A stretch of DNA of 7,606 nt from assembly GCA_021822115.1 (NCBI GenBank), contig JAJZSA010000092.1:1-7606 (forward strand). Direction: 5' to 3'. Below are positions 1 to 6,117 of this stretch, one piece after another. The notes under the pieces were generated by a model that saw only the letters and a list, made by a program, of their open reading frames with translations, made no database searches and was not told the DNA's origin. This DNA is from Pseudomonadota bacterium (lineage in GTDB: Bacteria; Pseudomonadota; Gammaproteobacteria; Burkholderiales; Gallionellaceae). The translations under genes were made by a program, and so were the position numbers. Each line of letters begins with the position of its first letter. Position 1 is the first letter of the stretch.

Positions 1-1
1 C

Positions 2-922
2 AACGGCAACGGCTCCTTGATCGACACCATCATCAGCGAGACGCCGCGCACCCAGCAGTACCTGAAGAGCCTGTCGCTGCCCCCGCCCGGCGAGACGCTG
101 GAGGTGTTCATCCTGTGTCACGAGCAAGACATCGCTCAGCTCCGCGCCACACTATCTGACGAGAGCGACCTGCATTTCAACTTCCTCGACATCACCGCCT
201 TCGCGGCCAAATTGAAATGCCGCCAGCCGATCGAAGATTCCGACAGCACACCGCTGTTCCTCAACCTGATGGCGCGCAAGGCACCTGTCAGCCATTACGC
301 CAATGCCCACCACACGCACTATTTCATGTTGTGGCAGTTGCGCTTCGTCCTCTATGGCCTGGCGGTCTTCATCGCGCTGCTCGGCCTGCTGTGGGGGGCG
401 CTGTCCTACTGGCAGGCACAACAGTTCGCCCATGAGACGGCCCCGCTGCAACAGCAGAGTGCGCGCCTGAATGCACAGACCCGTGCCATCCAGAGCAATT
501 TCGCCCACACCACGGTGCCAGCTGCCGACATGAAGACAGCGGTGCTGCTGGCACGCAGCCTGAACCAGTATTCGCAACCGCCCCAGATGCTGCTGCAAGG
601 ACTGAGCGTAGCGATGGACCGCTACCCGCGCATCGCGCTCAACGAACTGGCCTGGAAGAGCAGTGCGGCGGATGCCGCCCCCTCGCCCTATCCGGCACAG
701 GTCATCACCTTCGAAGGCACGCTCACCGGCTTCGGCAGCGACCACCGCGCGGCTTTGCGCTATCTGCAGGAATTCGAACAGGCGCTGGTTGAGCAAGGAT
801 ATGCGGTGAGTGCCACGGCGCTGCCGCTGGACATCAGCTCCAAGGGCAGCATCAGCGGACAGTCCGCCGACGCATCGGCCGGGCAGTTCACCCTCAAGAT
901 CGTCTGGAGGCAACCCTCATGA
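2..922 (+). CDS. GspL/PilM-PilN-like inner-membrane assembly protein (partial, 5' end missing)
   Basis: This is the C-terminal part of a bitopic inner-membrane protein of a type IV pilus / type II secretion-like machine. The frame is open to the left edge. The TTG at 17 has no ribosome binding site and is preceded by in-frame codons, so the true start lies upstream. About 105 cytoplasmic residues come first and would be the tail of an actin-like PilM/GspL-type domain. A single membrane segment follows (about residues 112-137 counted from base 2, rich in L, F, A, G), then a Gln/Ala-rich coiled-coil stretch. Last is a periplasmic domain of about 130 residues that alternates strands and helices like the ferredoxin-like folds of PilN and GspL. 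The next gene starts inside its stop codon and encodes a second one-pass protein with the same layout, as for PilN/PilO or GspL/GspM pairs. Its likely role is to link the cytoplasmic ATPase to periplasmic partners. The family call rests on architecture and neighbours, and the exact ortholog is unknown. Confidence 0.6.
   Translation, partial: NGNGSLIDTIISETPRTQQYLKSLSLPPPGETLEVFILCHEQDIAQLRATLSDESDLHFNFLDITAFAAKLKCRQPIEDSDSTPLFLNLMARKAPVSHYANAHHTHYFMLWQLRFVLYGLAVFIALLGLLWGALSYWQAQQFAHETAPLQQQSARLNAQTRAIQSNFAHTTVPAADMKTAVLLARSLNQYSQPPQMLLQGLSVAMDRYPRIALNELAWKSSAADAAPSPYPAQVITFEGTLTGFGSDHRAALRYLQEFEQALVEQGYAVSATALPLDISSKGSISGQSADASAGQFTLKIVWRQPS
906..910 (+). promoter_or_regulatory. Shine-Dalgarno for the PilO/GspM-like gene
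   Basis: GGAGG lies 8 bases before the ATG at 919, inside the last codons of the upstream gene. It supports the start at 919, whose ATG overlaps the preceding TGA, and so supports translational coupling. Confidence 0.6.
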
Positions 923-1518
923 GCTTCTCCACGGAAGATCTGGGCCGTATCAAATGGAGCCTGCTGGCCTGCTGCATCAGCATCGGCGTCGCCGTCGCGC
1001 TGGTGAAATATTCCGCCAACCTCCAGCAGACGGCCCTGCGCGATCTGCAACAAGCACAGCAACAGCTCAATGCTGCGCGCGAACAGCTCGCCACCGCACA
1101 GAGCGACCAGGAGAACATGGCCGCCTACCAGATGGAATATGAAGCGCTGGTGACGCAAAAAGTGATCGGCGACGAACAGCGCCTGGACTGGATCGAAGAC
1201 CTGGACAACCTGCGCCGCCAGCATCTGGTGCCCGATTTCAAATACACCATCGCCCCACAACAGGGTTATGCACCCAACCCGCCGCTCGCCGCAGGCAATT
1301 TCAAGCTCAGCCTCAGCCCCATGGCCATGCAGTTCGACCTGATGCACGAAGGCCAACTGCTCGAGTTCCTGGACGCGCTCAACAAACGCATCCCCGGCTG
1401 GTTCCTGCTCGACGGTTGCGCCATGTCGCGCAACACAGGTGCCGGCGAAGGCGGCATCACCCTGCGCGCCGACTGCAACGGCGGCTGGTTCACCATGAAG
1501 AACAGGAACGCATCATGA
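919..1518 (+). CDS. PilO/GspM-like inner-membrane pilus/secretion assembly protein
   Basis: This is a 199-residue one-pass membrane protein. A short cytoplasmic tail (1-11) is followed by a membrane segment (about 12-30) and a Gln/Ala-rich coiled coil (about 34-70). The C-terminal periplasmic domain includes a helix with the pattern HEGQLLEFLDAL (about 143-154), typical of the ferredoxin-like domain of PilO and GspM proteins. Two periplasmic cysteines, C167 and C186, could form a disulfide. The protein would pair with the upstream GspL/PilN-like protein through coiled coils and periplasmic domains to form the inner-membrane platform. The ATG at 919 overlaps the upstream stop (ATGA) and has a GGAGG at good distance, so the start is well supported. 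The next gene starts in its own stop codon in the same way. I assign the family from architecture and operon position; sequence similarity to any named PilO is not something I can show here. Confidence 0.6.
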   Translation: MSFSTEDLGRIKWSLLACCISIGVAVALVKYSANLQQTALRDLQQAQQQLNAAREQLATAQSDQENMAAYQMEYEALVTQKVIGDEQRLDWIEDLDNLRRQHLVPDFKYTIAPQQGYAPNPPLAAGNFKLSLSPMAMQFDLMHEGQLLEFLDALNKRIPGWFLLDGCAMSRNTGAGEGGITLRADCNGGWFTMKNRNAS

Positions 1519-1868
1519 TGCCGCGCCTGTCCCTGCTGCTGCTCCTGCTGCTTGTTTCACAGGCCGAGGCCAACGGACTGGGCCGCCTGTTCTACACCCC
1601 GGCCGAGCGCCAGCAACTCGACCGTCAATACGTGCCCGAAACCGGTCCGCTGACTGACAACAGCCGCACCCTCATCGTCAACGGTGTGGTGCAACGCGAA
1701 GGCGGCAAACGCACCATCTGGGTGAATGGCAAACAACAGCCCGCCGGCAGCGCCGACAGTCATACCCCTGCCTCGGTCCCGGTCGCCGTCCCCGGCCGTC
1801 CGAACCCGGTACGCGTGAAAGTCGGCGAACGGTTGGACCTCGATCAAACGGAACCCGCCGCCGAGTGA
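1515..1868 (+). CDS. Small exported MshK/PilP-like accessory protein of the pilus/secretion operon
   Basis: This 117-residue protein begins with a clear signal peptide: MMPRL, then a run of seven leucines, with likely signal peptidase I cleavage after AEA (residue 19). There is no lipobox cysteine, so it is probably periplasmic and not a lipoprotein. The mature part has a FYTPAERQQLD stretch (26-36), then two related NG-containing segments, VNGVV (55-59) and TIWVNG (67-72), a Pro/Ala-rich linker, and a C-terminal VRVKVGERLDLD segment (about 98-109). That plan (short exported protein, small beta segment, proline linker, final V-x-V-G-x-x-L segment) recalls MshK/PilP/GspC-type connectors between the inner-membrane platform and the secretin. 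ATG 1515 overlaps the upstream TGA. AGGAA at 1504-1508 precedes it, and a second ATG at 1518 is an equally possible start. The frame is open further upstream to 1416, but that part is Arg/His-rich shadow translation. The exact family is not recognised. Confidence 0.55.
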   Translation: MMPRLSLLLLLLLVSQAEANGLGRLFYTPAERQQLDRQYVPETGPLTDNSRTLIVNGVVQREGGKRTIWVNGKQQPAGSADSHTPASVPVAVPGRPNPVRVKVGERLDLDQTEPAAE

Positions 1869-1875
1869 TCTCGTG

Positions 1876-3525
1876 ATGGCCCCCACCTCCCTCTCTCCGA
1901 CTCTTGCCGCCCGACAACGCGGCGGCGTGATGATGGTGATGCTGGTGATCCTCATCCTCGGCATCACCACCGCCTTCGTCACCTCACTCAGCGGCACCGC
2001 CCTGCAGAACAAACGCAACCAGACCACCGCCGAAGCACTGGCGCGCGCCAAGGAGGCGTTGATCGGTTATGCAGTGACTTATGGCGATACACATAACGCG
2101 GCTTTCGGCTATCTGCCCTGCCCGGACCTGAACGGCAGCAATGGCGAAGGCAGTAGCGCTTTGACTTGCGGAGCCACCGATGCCAACCAGCTCGGACGCC
2201 TGCCCTGGCGCACACTGGACCTGCCCGCCCTGTTCGATGGCACCGGTGAGTGCCTCTGGTATGCGGTGTCAGGGAAATACAAGAACAACCCGCATACCGC
2301 GACACCGATGAACTGGGACAACAGTCCGCAACTGTCGGCCTACGCGGAAGACGGCAATCAATTCGACGCTGGAGAGATCGTCGCCGTCGTCATCGCTCCC
2401 GGAGCCCCGATCAGCGGAAACGGTGAGCGCACCCCCAGCGGCAATACAACTTGCGGCGGCAACTATACGGCGTCGGCTTATCTGGAGAACGATGCCCCAC
2501 ACCTCATCGACAATCGCGATATCGCCACAGGCAAGTTCATCCTGCCGCATGAACATCGCGATGCGAACGGCAACGTCACCTCAGCGGTGAACGATCAGTT
2601 CGTGTTCATCACGCGTCGCGACATCTGGGACACCATCCAGAAACGCGTGGCACGTCAGGCCAAGCGCTGTCTGGATGACTACGCTGCCGATGCTGCGAAC
2701 CTGTATCACAAATATCCGTGGGCCGCGAAACTGGACGATACGACGGTCGCCCCCAATCGCAGTGGCACACAGAATGTGCGTTTTGGCCGCTTCCCGGACA
2801 TCCCCAGTGTCGCCACTGCCAGTGGCGGTCTGAGCGGACTCACCCCCGTACAGATCGATGCCCTGCGCAGCAAGATCCAGGCAGTACAGGATGCGCTGAA
2901 TGCATATGTCGCCGGCACCGGCTACCTCAGCACCCTGCGCAACAAGGGCGACAATCTGAAAGACCTGGCTGCCGGCTGGCCCTACTATCAAAGCACGACC
3001 GACCCGGCACGCGCGGCAGGCATCTATGCCGACAACTGCACCGGCCTGTCATGTACCGCCACGTTGCAGAACTTGCTCACCTCAGCGTTCAATTCACTGA
3101 ATGGCGGGGACAGCACCATGCCGGGCAGCTGGAATACCATCCCTGCATGCCAGCAACTCGTCGACTCGGCCTATTGGCCCGCCTGGCGCGACTGGGTGTT
3201 CTTGCAGATCGCGGAGGGCTTCCAGCCCGGCGGCACCGCCACCTGTACGGCAGGAACTACCTGCCTTGCCATCTCTGGCTCCGGCAACCTGAATACCGGT
3301 TCCGGCAACTATCGCGCAGTGATCGCCGTCGCCGCGAACGCAATGCCGGGACAGAACAGGGCCGTCACCGGCACTGTAAGCAACTTCCTGGAAGGTGCGA
3401 ACAAGACCGGCAAGACCGATCTTCCGAGCACGACCACTTTTGAGACCTATCGCAATACCGATCCGGCTTATGCCACCGTCAACGACCTCGCGCTCTGCCT
3501 GGACAACAAGAACAAGTGCCCATGA
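1876..3525 (+). CDS. Large Cys-rich minor pseudopilin, PilX/GspK-type N-terminus
   Basis: This 549-residue protein has a short basic leader (RQRG-G, 13-17) followed by a hydrophobic helix (about 18-36) and a polar amphipathic helix, the N-terminal layout of a type IV pilin-like subunit. If prepilin peptidase cuts after G17, the mature protein starts VMMVM and lacks the usual Glu at position 5, as known for the tip pseudopilin GspK. ALIGYA (61-66), LPCPD (80-84), LPWRTLDLP (109-117) and DGTGECLWYAV (121-131) recur in weaker form in the next gene's product. The remaining 400 or so residues are rich in G, N, T and S. There are 12 cysteines in all, an even number consistent with disulfides outside the cytoplasm. 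It is far larger than ordinary pilins (about 150-250 residues), suggesting a tip or adhesin-like subunit. GTG at 1873 or ATG at 1876 could start it; ATG is preferred. The ribosome binding site is weak, so coupling to the gene ending at 1868 is likely. Its stop overlaps the next start. Confidence 0.65.
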   Translation: MAPTSLSPTLAARQRGGVMMVMLVILILGITTAFVTSLSGTALQNKRNQTTAEALARAKEALIGYAVTYGDTHNAAFGYLPCPDLNGSNGEGSSALTCGATDANQLGRLPWRTLDLPALFDGTGECLWYAVSGKYKNNPHTATPMNWDNSPQLSAYAEDGNQFDAGEIVAVVIAPGAPISGNGERTPSGNTTCGGNYTASAYLENDAPHLIDNRDIATGKFILPHEHRDANGNVTSAVNDQFVFITRRDIWDTIQKRVARQAKRCLDDYAADAANLYHKYPWAAKLDDTTVAPNRSGTQNVRFGRFPDIPSVATASGGLSGLTPVQIDALRSKIQAVQDALNAYVAGTGYLSTLRNKGDNLKDLAAGWPYYQSTTDPARAAGIYADNCTGLSCTATLQNLLTSAFNSLNGGDSTMPGSWNTIPACQQLVDSAYWPAWRDWVFLQIAEGFQPGGTATCTAGTTCLAISGSGNLNTGSGNYRAVIAVAANAMPGQNRAVTGTVSNFLEGANKTGKTDLPSTTTFETYRNTDPAYATVNDLALCLDNKNKCP

Positions 3526-4280
3526 CTAAAACGCGCATCTCGCAACCTGCCGCTGACGGCTTCACCCTGGTCGAGATGGCCATGGTGCTGGCCATCGTCT
3601 CACTGCTACTCGCCGGATTGCTGCCGACGATATCGGGCCAGATCGAGCAACAACGCTTGACCGAGACCAGGAAGCAGCTGAACGACATCCAGCAGGCACT
3701 GATCGGCTACGCCATCATCAACGGCCGCTTGCCCTGCCCCGCGACTTCAGCCAGCAAAGGCCTGGAGAACCCCGTCGGCGGCGGCGCATGCAGCAATTTC
3801 TACGACGGTTTCATCCCCGGTGCGACCTTGGGGCTGTCGGGGCTGAACGAACAGGGACTGGTCATCGATGGGTGGGGCAATCCCATCCGCTATGCGGTGA
3901 CCGCATGGGATAGCACCAGCCCGGCGCAGACGGATGTCTACACTTCGGCCAATGGACTGACCAATGTCGGCCTGTCTTCACTCAGCCCCAACCTGCTGGT
4001 CTGCAACACCGCGACCGGCATCACCGGCAGCGGCTGTGCTGCCGGTCAGGCCCTGACCGCCGACCCAGGCGTCCCTGCGCTGATCTTTTCCAGCGGGAAA
4101 AATGGCGCAAGCGGGGCTGCCGGTGCCGACGAGAGCGAGAATCTCAATGCGGACAGGTTCTTCGTGAGCCATACCATCACCGCCTCTTCAGCGGGTGGTG
4201 GTGAATTCGACGATCTGATGATCTGGATATCGAATCAGGTGTTGATCAACCGCATGGTGGCGGCCGGCAAGTTGCCTTAA
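3522..4280 (+). CDS. Type IV prepilin / pseudopilin with N-terminal methylation motif
   Basis: This 252-residue protein has a textbook type III signal: a 13-residue leader ending in G13, then FTLVEM with Glu at +5, then a hydrophobic helix to about residue 34. Prepilin peptidase would cleave after G13 and methylate the new Phe, giving a mature subunit of about 239 residues. ALIGYA (59-64), LPCP (70-73), a PGATLGL stretch (99-105) and [11 protein letters not shown] (116-126) mirror the preceding pseudopilin. The [11 protein letters not shown] pattern resembles the D-G/P-W-G conserved in T2SS pseudopilins. The C-terminal half is rich in Gly, Ala, Ser and Asn, with four cysteines in total. ATG 3522 overlaps the upstream TGA as ATGA and is preferred over the in-frame GTG at 3516, which would add only two residues. 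No strong Shine-Dalgarno is visible, which fits coupled translation. It is the last gene of the operon and ends in a TAA that overlaps the stop of the convergent cysS gene. Confidence 0.8.
   Translation: MTKTRISQPAADGFTLVEMAMVLAIVSLLLAGLLPTISGQIEQQRLTETRKQLNDIQQALIGYAIINGRLPCPATSASKGLENPVGGGACSNFYDGFIPGATLGLSGLNEQGLVIDGWGNPIRYAVTAWDSTSPAQTDVYTSANGLTNVGLSSLSPNLLVCNTATGITGSGCAAGQALTADPGVPALIFSSGKNGASGAAGADESENLNADRFFVSHTITASSAGGGEFDDLMIWISNQVLINRMVAAGKLP
4277..4280. other. Shared palindromic stop TTAA between convergent genes
   Basis: The four bases TTAA supply the TAA stop of the prepilin gene on the plus strand (4278-4280) and the TAA stop of cysS on the minus strand (4279-4277). There is no intergenic space, so any transcription terminator for either operon must lie inside the opposite coding region. 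Confidence 0.9.
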
Positions 4281-5656
4281 GCGCGCCGCCAGGTGGTGCC
4301 CTGCGCTGAATCCTCCAGCACGATGCCGGCTTCCAGCAAGGATTTGCGGATACGGTCGGCTTCGGCGTAGTCCTTGCCTTGCTTGGCGGCGATGCGCGCT
4401 GCGATCTGCGCCTCGATGGCGGCATCGTCCAATCCGCCCGCCACAGCACCACCTTGCAGGAACATCTGCGCATCACGTTCCAGCAAACCCAGCGTGGCAG
4501 CCAGTGCCTTCAGTTGTCCAGCCAACGCTGGAGACTGCGTCTTGTTGACCTCGTTCGCCAGTTCGAACAGCACCGCGATGGCTTCAGAGGTGCCGAAATC
4601 ATCGTCCATCGCAATCTTGAAACGTTGCGCATGAGGTTCGTTCCAGTCCACTGCGCTCGCGCCCGCGGGCACCGACTTCAGCGCGGTATAGAGCCGCGTC
4701 AGCGCACCCTTGGCATCGTCGAGATGCGCGTCGGAGTAATTCAACGGACTGCGGTAGTGCGCGCGCAGGATGAAGAAGCGCACCACTTCGGCATCGTATT
4801 TCTTCAGCACTTCGCGGATGGTGAAGAAGTTGCCCAGGCTCTTGGACATCTTCTCGTTGTCCACGCGCACGAAGCCGTTGTGCATCCAGTAGTTCACGTA
4901 CTGGCAGCCGTGCGCGCCTTCGCTCTGCGCGATCTCGTTCTCGTGGTGCGGGAACTGCAAGTCGGCGCCGCCGCCGTGGATGTCGAAATGCTTGCCCAGC
5001 AGCTCCGAGCCCATCGCCGAGCATTCGATGTGCCAGCCAGGACGGCCCTTGCCCCACTTGGAACCCCACTTCACTTCGTCCGCTTCGTTGTCCTTGGCGT
5101 GCTTCCATAGCACGAAGTCGAGCGGGTCGTTCTTGTCACTCGCCACTTCCACGCGCTCGCCGGCACGCAGATCTTCCAGCGACTTGCCGGAGAGCTTGCC
5201 GTAACCGTCGAACTTGCGCACGGCGTAGTTCACGTCGCCGTCCGCCGCCTGGTAGGCGAGGCCGTTCTGCTCCAGTTGCTCGATCATGGCAAGCATCTGC
5301 GGCACGAACTGCGTCGCGCGCGGCTCTTGGTCGGGGCGCTGCACACCGAGCGCATCGGCATCTTCGTGCATGGCGTCGATGAAGCGCTGGGTCAGCGCAT
5401 GGATGGATTCCTTGTTCTCCGCCGCGCGCTTGATGATCTTGTCGTCGATGTCGGTGATGTTGCGCACGTAGGTCACTTGGTAGCCGGAAGCCTTCAGCCA
5501 GCGCTGCACCATGTCGAACACCACCATCACGCGGGCATGGCCGAGGTGGCAGTAGTCGTACACGGTCATGCCGCACACGTACATGCGCACCTTGTTGGCT
5601 GCTATGGGTTTGAATTCCTGCTTGTCGCGGGCGAGGGTATTGTAGATTTTCAGCAT
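4277..5656 (-). CDS. cysS: Cysteinyl-tRNA synthetase
   Basis: CysRS is a cytoplasmic class I aminoacyl-tRNA synthetase that activates cysteine with ATP and charges tRNA-Cys. The 459-residue length matches the bacterial family (E. coli 461). The Rossmann-fold signature is HLGH (37-40) and the second ATP motif is KMSKS (269-273). The zinc-site ligands that discriminate cysteine are all present: C28 in [10 protein letters not shown]212 in HIECSAMG, and H237 and E241 in [12 protein letters not shown]-terminal helical anticodon-binding region follows and ends in TTWRRA. The start at 5656 gives the family-typical MLKIYNTL. The frame stays open upstream to a TTG at 5710, but those 18 codons are translation of a repeat arm and are rejected. 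The putative ribosome binding site (GAAG/AGTGA) is weak. A palindromic repeat lies 16 bases upstream of the start, in the expected 5' untranslated region. The stop overlaps the stop of the convergent prepilin gene, and glnS lies upstream on the same strand. Confidence 0.98.
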   Translation of the reverse strand: MLKIYNTLARDKQEFKPIAANKVRMYVCGMTVYDYCHLGHARVMVVFDMVQRWLKASGYQVTYVRNITDIDDKIIKRAAENKESIHALTQRFIDAMHEDADALGVQRPDQEPRATQFVPQMLAMIEQLEQNGLAYQAADGDVNYAVRKFDGYGKLSGKSLEDLRAGERVEVASDKNDPLDFVLWKHAKDNEADEVKWGSKWGKGRPGWHIECSAMGSELLGKHFDIHGGGADLQFPHHENEIAQSEGAHGCQYVNYWMHNGFVRVDNEKMSKSLGNFFTIREVLKKYDAEVVRFFILRAHYRSPLNYSDAHLDDAKGALTRLYTALKSVPAGASAVDWNEPHAQRFKIAMDDDFGTSEAIAVLFELANEVNKTQSPALAGQLKALAATLGLLERDAQMFLQGGAVAGGLDDAAIEAQIAARIAAKQGKDYAEADRIRKSLLEAGIVLEDSAQGTTWRRA

Positions 5657-5672
5657 GGTCACTTCGCTTATG

Positions 5673-5789
5673 CCGTCATACCGGCGCAGGCCAGTATCCA
5701 GCGGGTTCAATTCAAAATGCAGTCGGCTTTGTCCGCGCTTTGCGCGGGCTGTTTTCTTTACTGGATACCGGCCTGCGCCGGTATGACGG
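5673..5789. repeat. Palindromic MITE/REP-like element, copy E1
   Basis: A 117-bp element with 29-bp inverted arms (5673-5701 and 5761-5789) that pair with one mismatch (A5693 against C5769). Each arm is itself a hairpin. The right arm has ATACCGGC, loop CTGC, GCCGGTAT; the left arm has one mismatch in its own stem. The 59-nt interior holds a third hairpin: CCGCGC (5733-5738), loop TTT, GCGCGG (5742-5747), followed on the plus strand by GTTTTCTTT, which resembles an intrinsic terminator read in the plus direction. It lies between the GIY-YIG gene (stop 5807-5809) and cysS (start 5656). E2 repeats the whole layout in the same orientation. The arm sequence is of the type dispersed in many proteobacterial genomes, often as facing pairs; that is general knowledge, and the copy number in this genome cannot be judged here. 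Confidence 0.85.
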
Positions 5790-5806
5790 TGTTATTTCTT
5801 ACGGCG

Positions 5807-6097
5807 TTAACAAATCGTTTTGTATAAATCATTCCAGTCAGGGTTGTTCTCTTCGATCAGCCTCAACTTCCACGCTCGCTGCCATTTCTTGAGCGCCTTT
5901 TCGCGCCGGATGGCTGATTCCATCGTCTCATGCACTTCATACCAAACCAGATGATCCACACCATGCTGTTTGGTGAAACCATCGGCCACGTGATTCTTGT
6001 GTTGCCACACTCGCTTGACCAAATCGGAAGTGACACCAATGTACAAAGTGCCGTTGCGTTTGCTGGCCAGCAAATACACACACGGCAGCTTGTTCAT
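5807..6097 (-). CDS. Small GIY-YIG nuclease superfamily protein
   Basis: This 96-residue, single-domain protein belongs to the small GIY-YIG group also seen as the UvrC N-terminal domain and YhbQ-like proteins. The motif is VYLL (7-10, with Tyr8), YIG (19-21), then R29 in KRVWQHK and H33. The metal-binding catalytic Glu is E66 in AIRREKALKKW, and a conserved-looking NNPDW follows (84-88). All expected catalytic residues are present, so it looks intact. The start at 6097 is fixed by a near-perfect Shine-Dalgarno (AGGAGGTGA). The frame is open further upstream through the repeat to 6157, but that part is repeat translation. It sits between two copies of the same palindromic element, 20 bp from E2 and 17 bp from E1. 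Hand-counted GC over 5821-6060 is about 50% (119 of 240), clearly below the roughly 62-77% of 60-base samples in cysS and glnS, which suggests recent acquisition. Family members are structure-specific or site-specific nucleases, and the substrate here is unknown. A role in spreading or processing the flanking repeats is only a hypothesis. Confidence 0.9.
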   Translation of the reverse strand: MNKLPCVYLLASKRNGTLYIGVTSDLVKRVWQHKNHVADGFTKQHGVDHLVWYEVHETMESAIRREKALKKWQRAWKLRLIEENNPDWNDLYKTIC

Positions 6098-6101
6098 CAA
6101 G

Positions 6102-6110
6102 TCACCTCCT
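6102..6110 (-). promoter_or_regulatory. Strong Shine-Dalgarno of the GIY-YIG gene
   Basis: On the minus strand the bases read AGGAGGTGA, ending 4 bases before the ATG at 6097. This is the strongest ribosome binding site in the window. It decides the start and lies outside the repeat arm, so it belongs to the gene and not to the palindromic element. Confidence 0.8.
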
Positions 6111-6117
6111 GAACTTT

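Noticed and set aside
152..913. Minus-strand open frame of 253 codons opposite the first pilus gene
   Set aside because: The plus strand gives a coherent membrane protein with coupled neighbours. The minus frame is an Arg/Gln-rich shadow.
4379..5110. Plus-strand open frame of 243 codons opposite cysS
   Set aside because: It is an antisense shadow of cysS, which carries all its catalytic motifs; the frame has no plausible domain or ribosome binding site.
5657..5710. N-terminal extension of cysS from TTG 5710
   Set aside because: The extra 18 codons are repeat-arm sequence. CysRS proteins start at the [12 protein letters not shown] segment encoded from 5656.
5276..5827. Plus-strand open frame running from cysS antisense through E1, ending with a hydrophobic WIPACAGMT segment
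   Set aside because: The hydrophobic tail is simply translation of the palindromic repeat arm, and the rest is cysS antisense.
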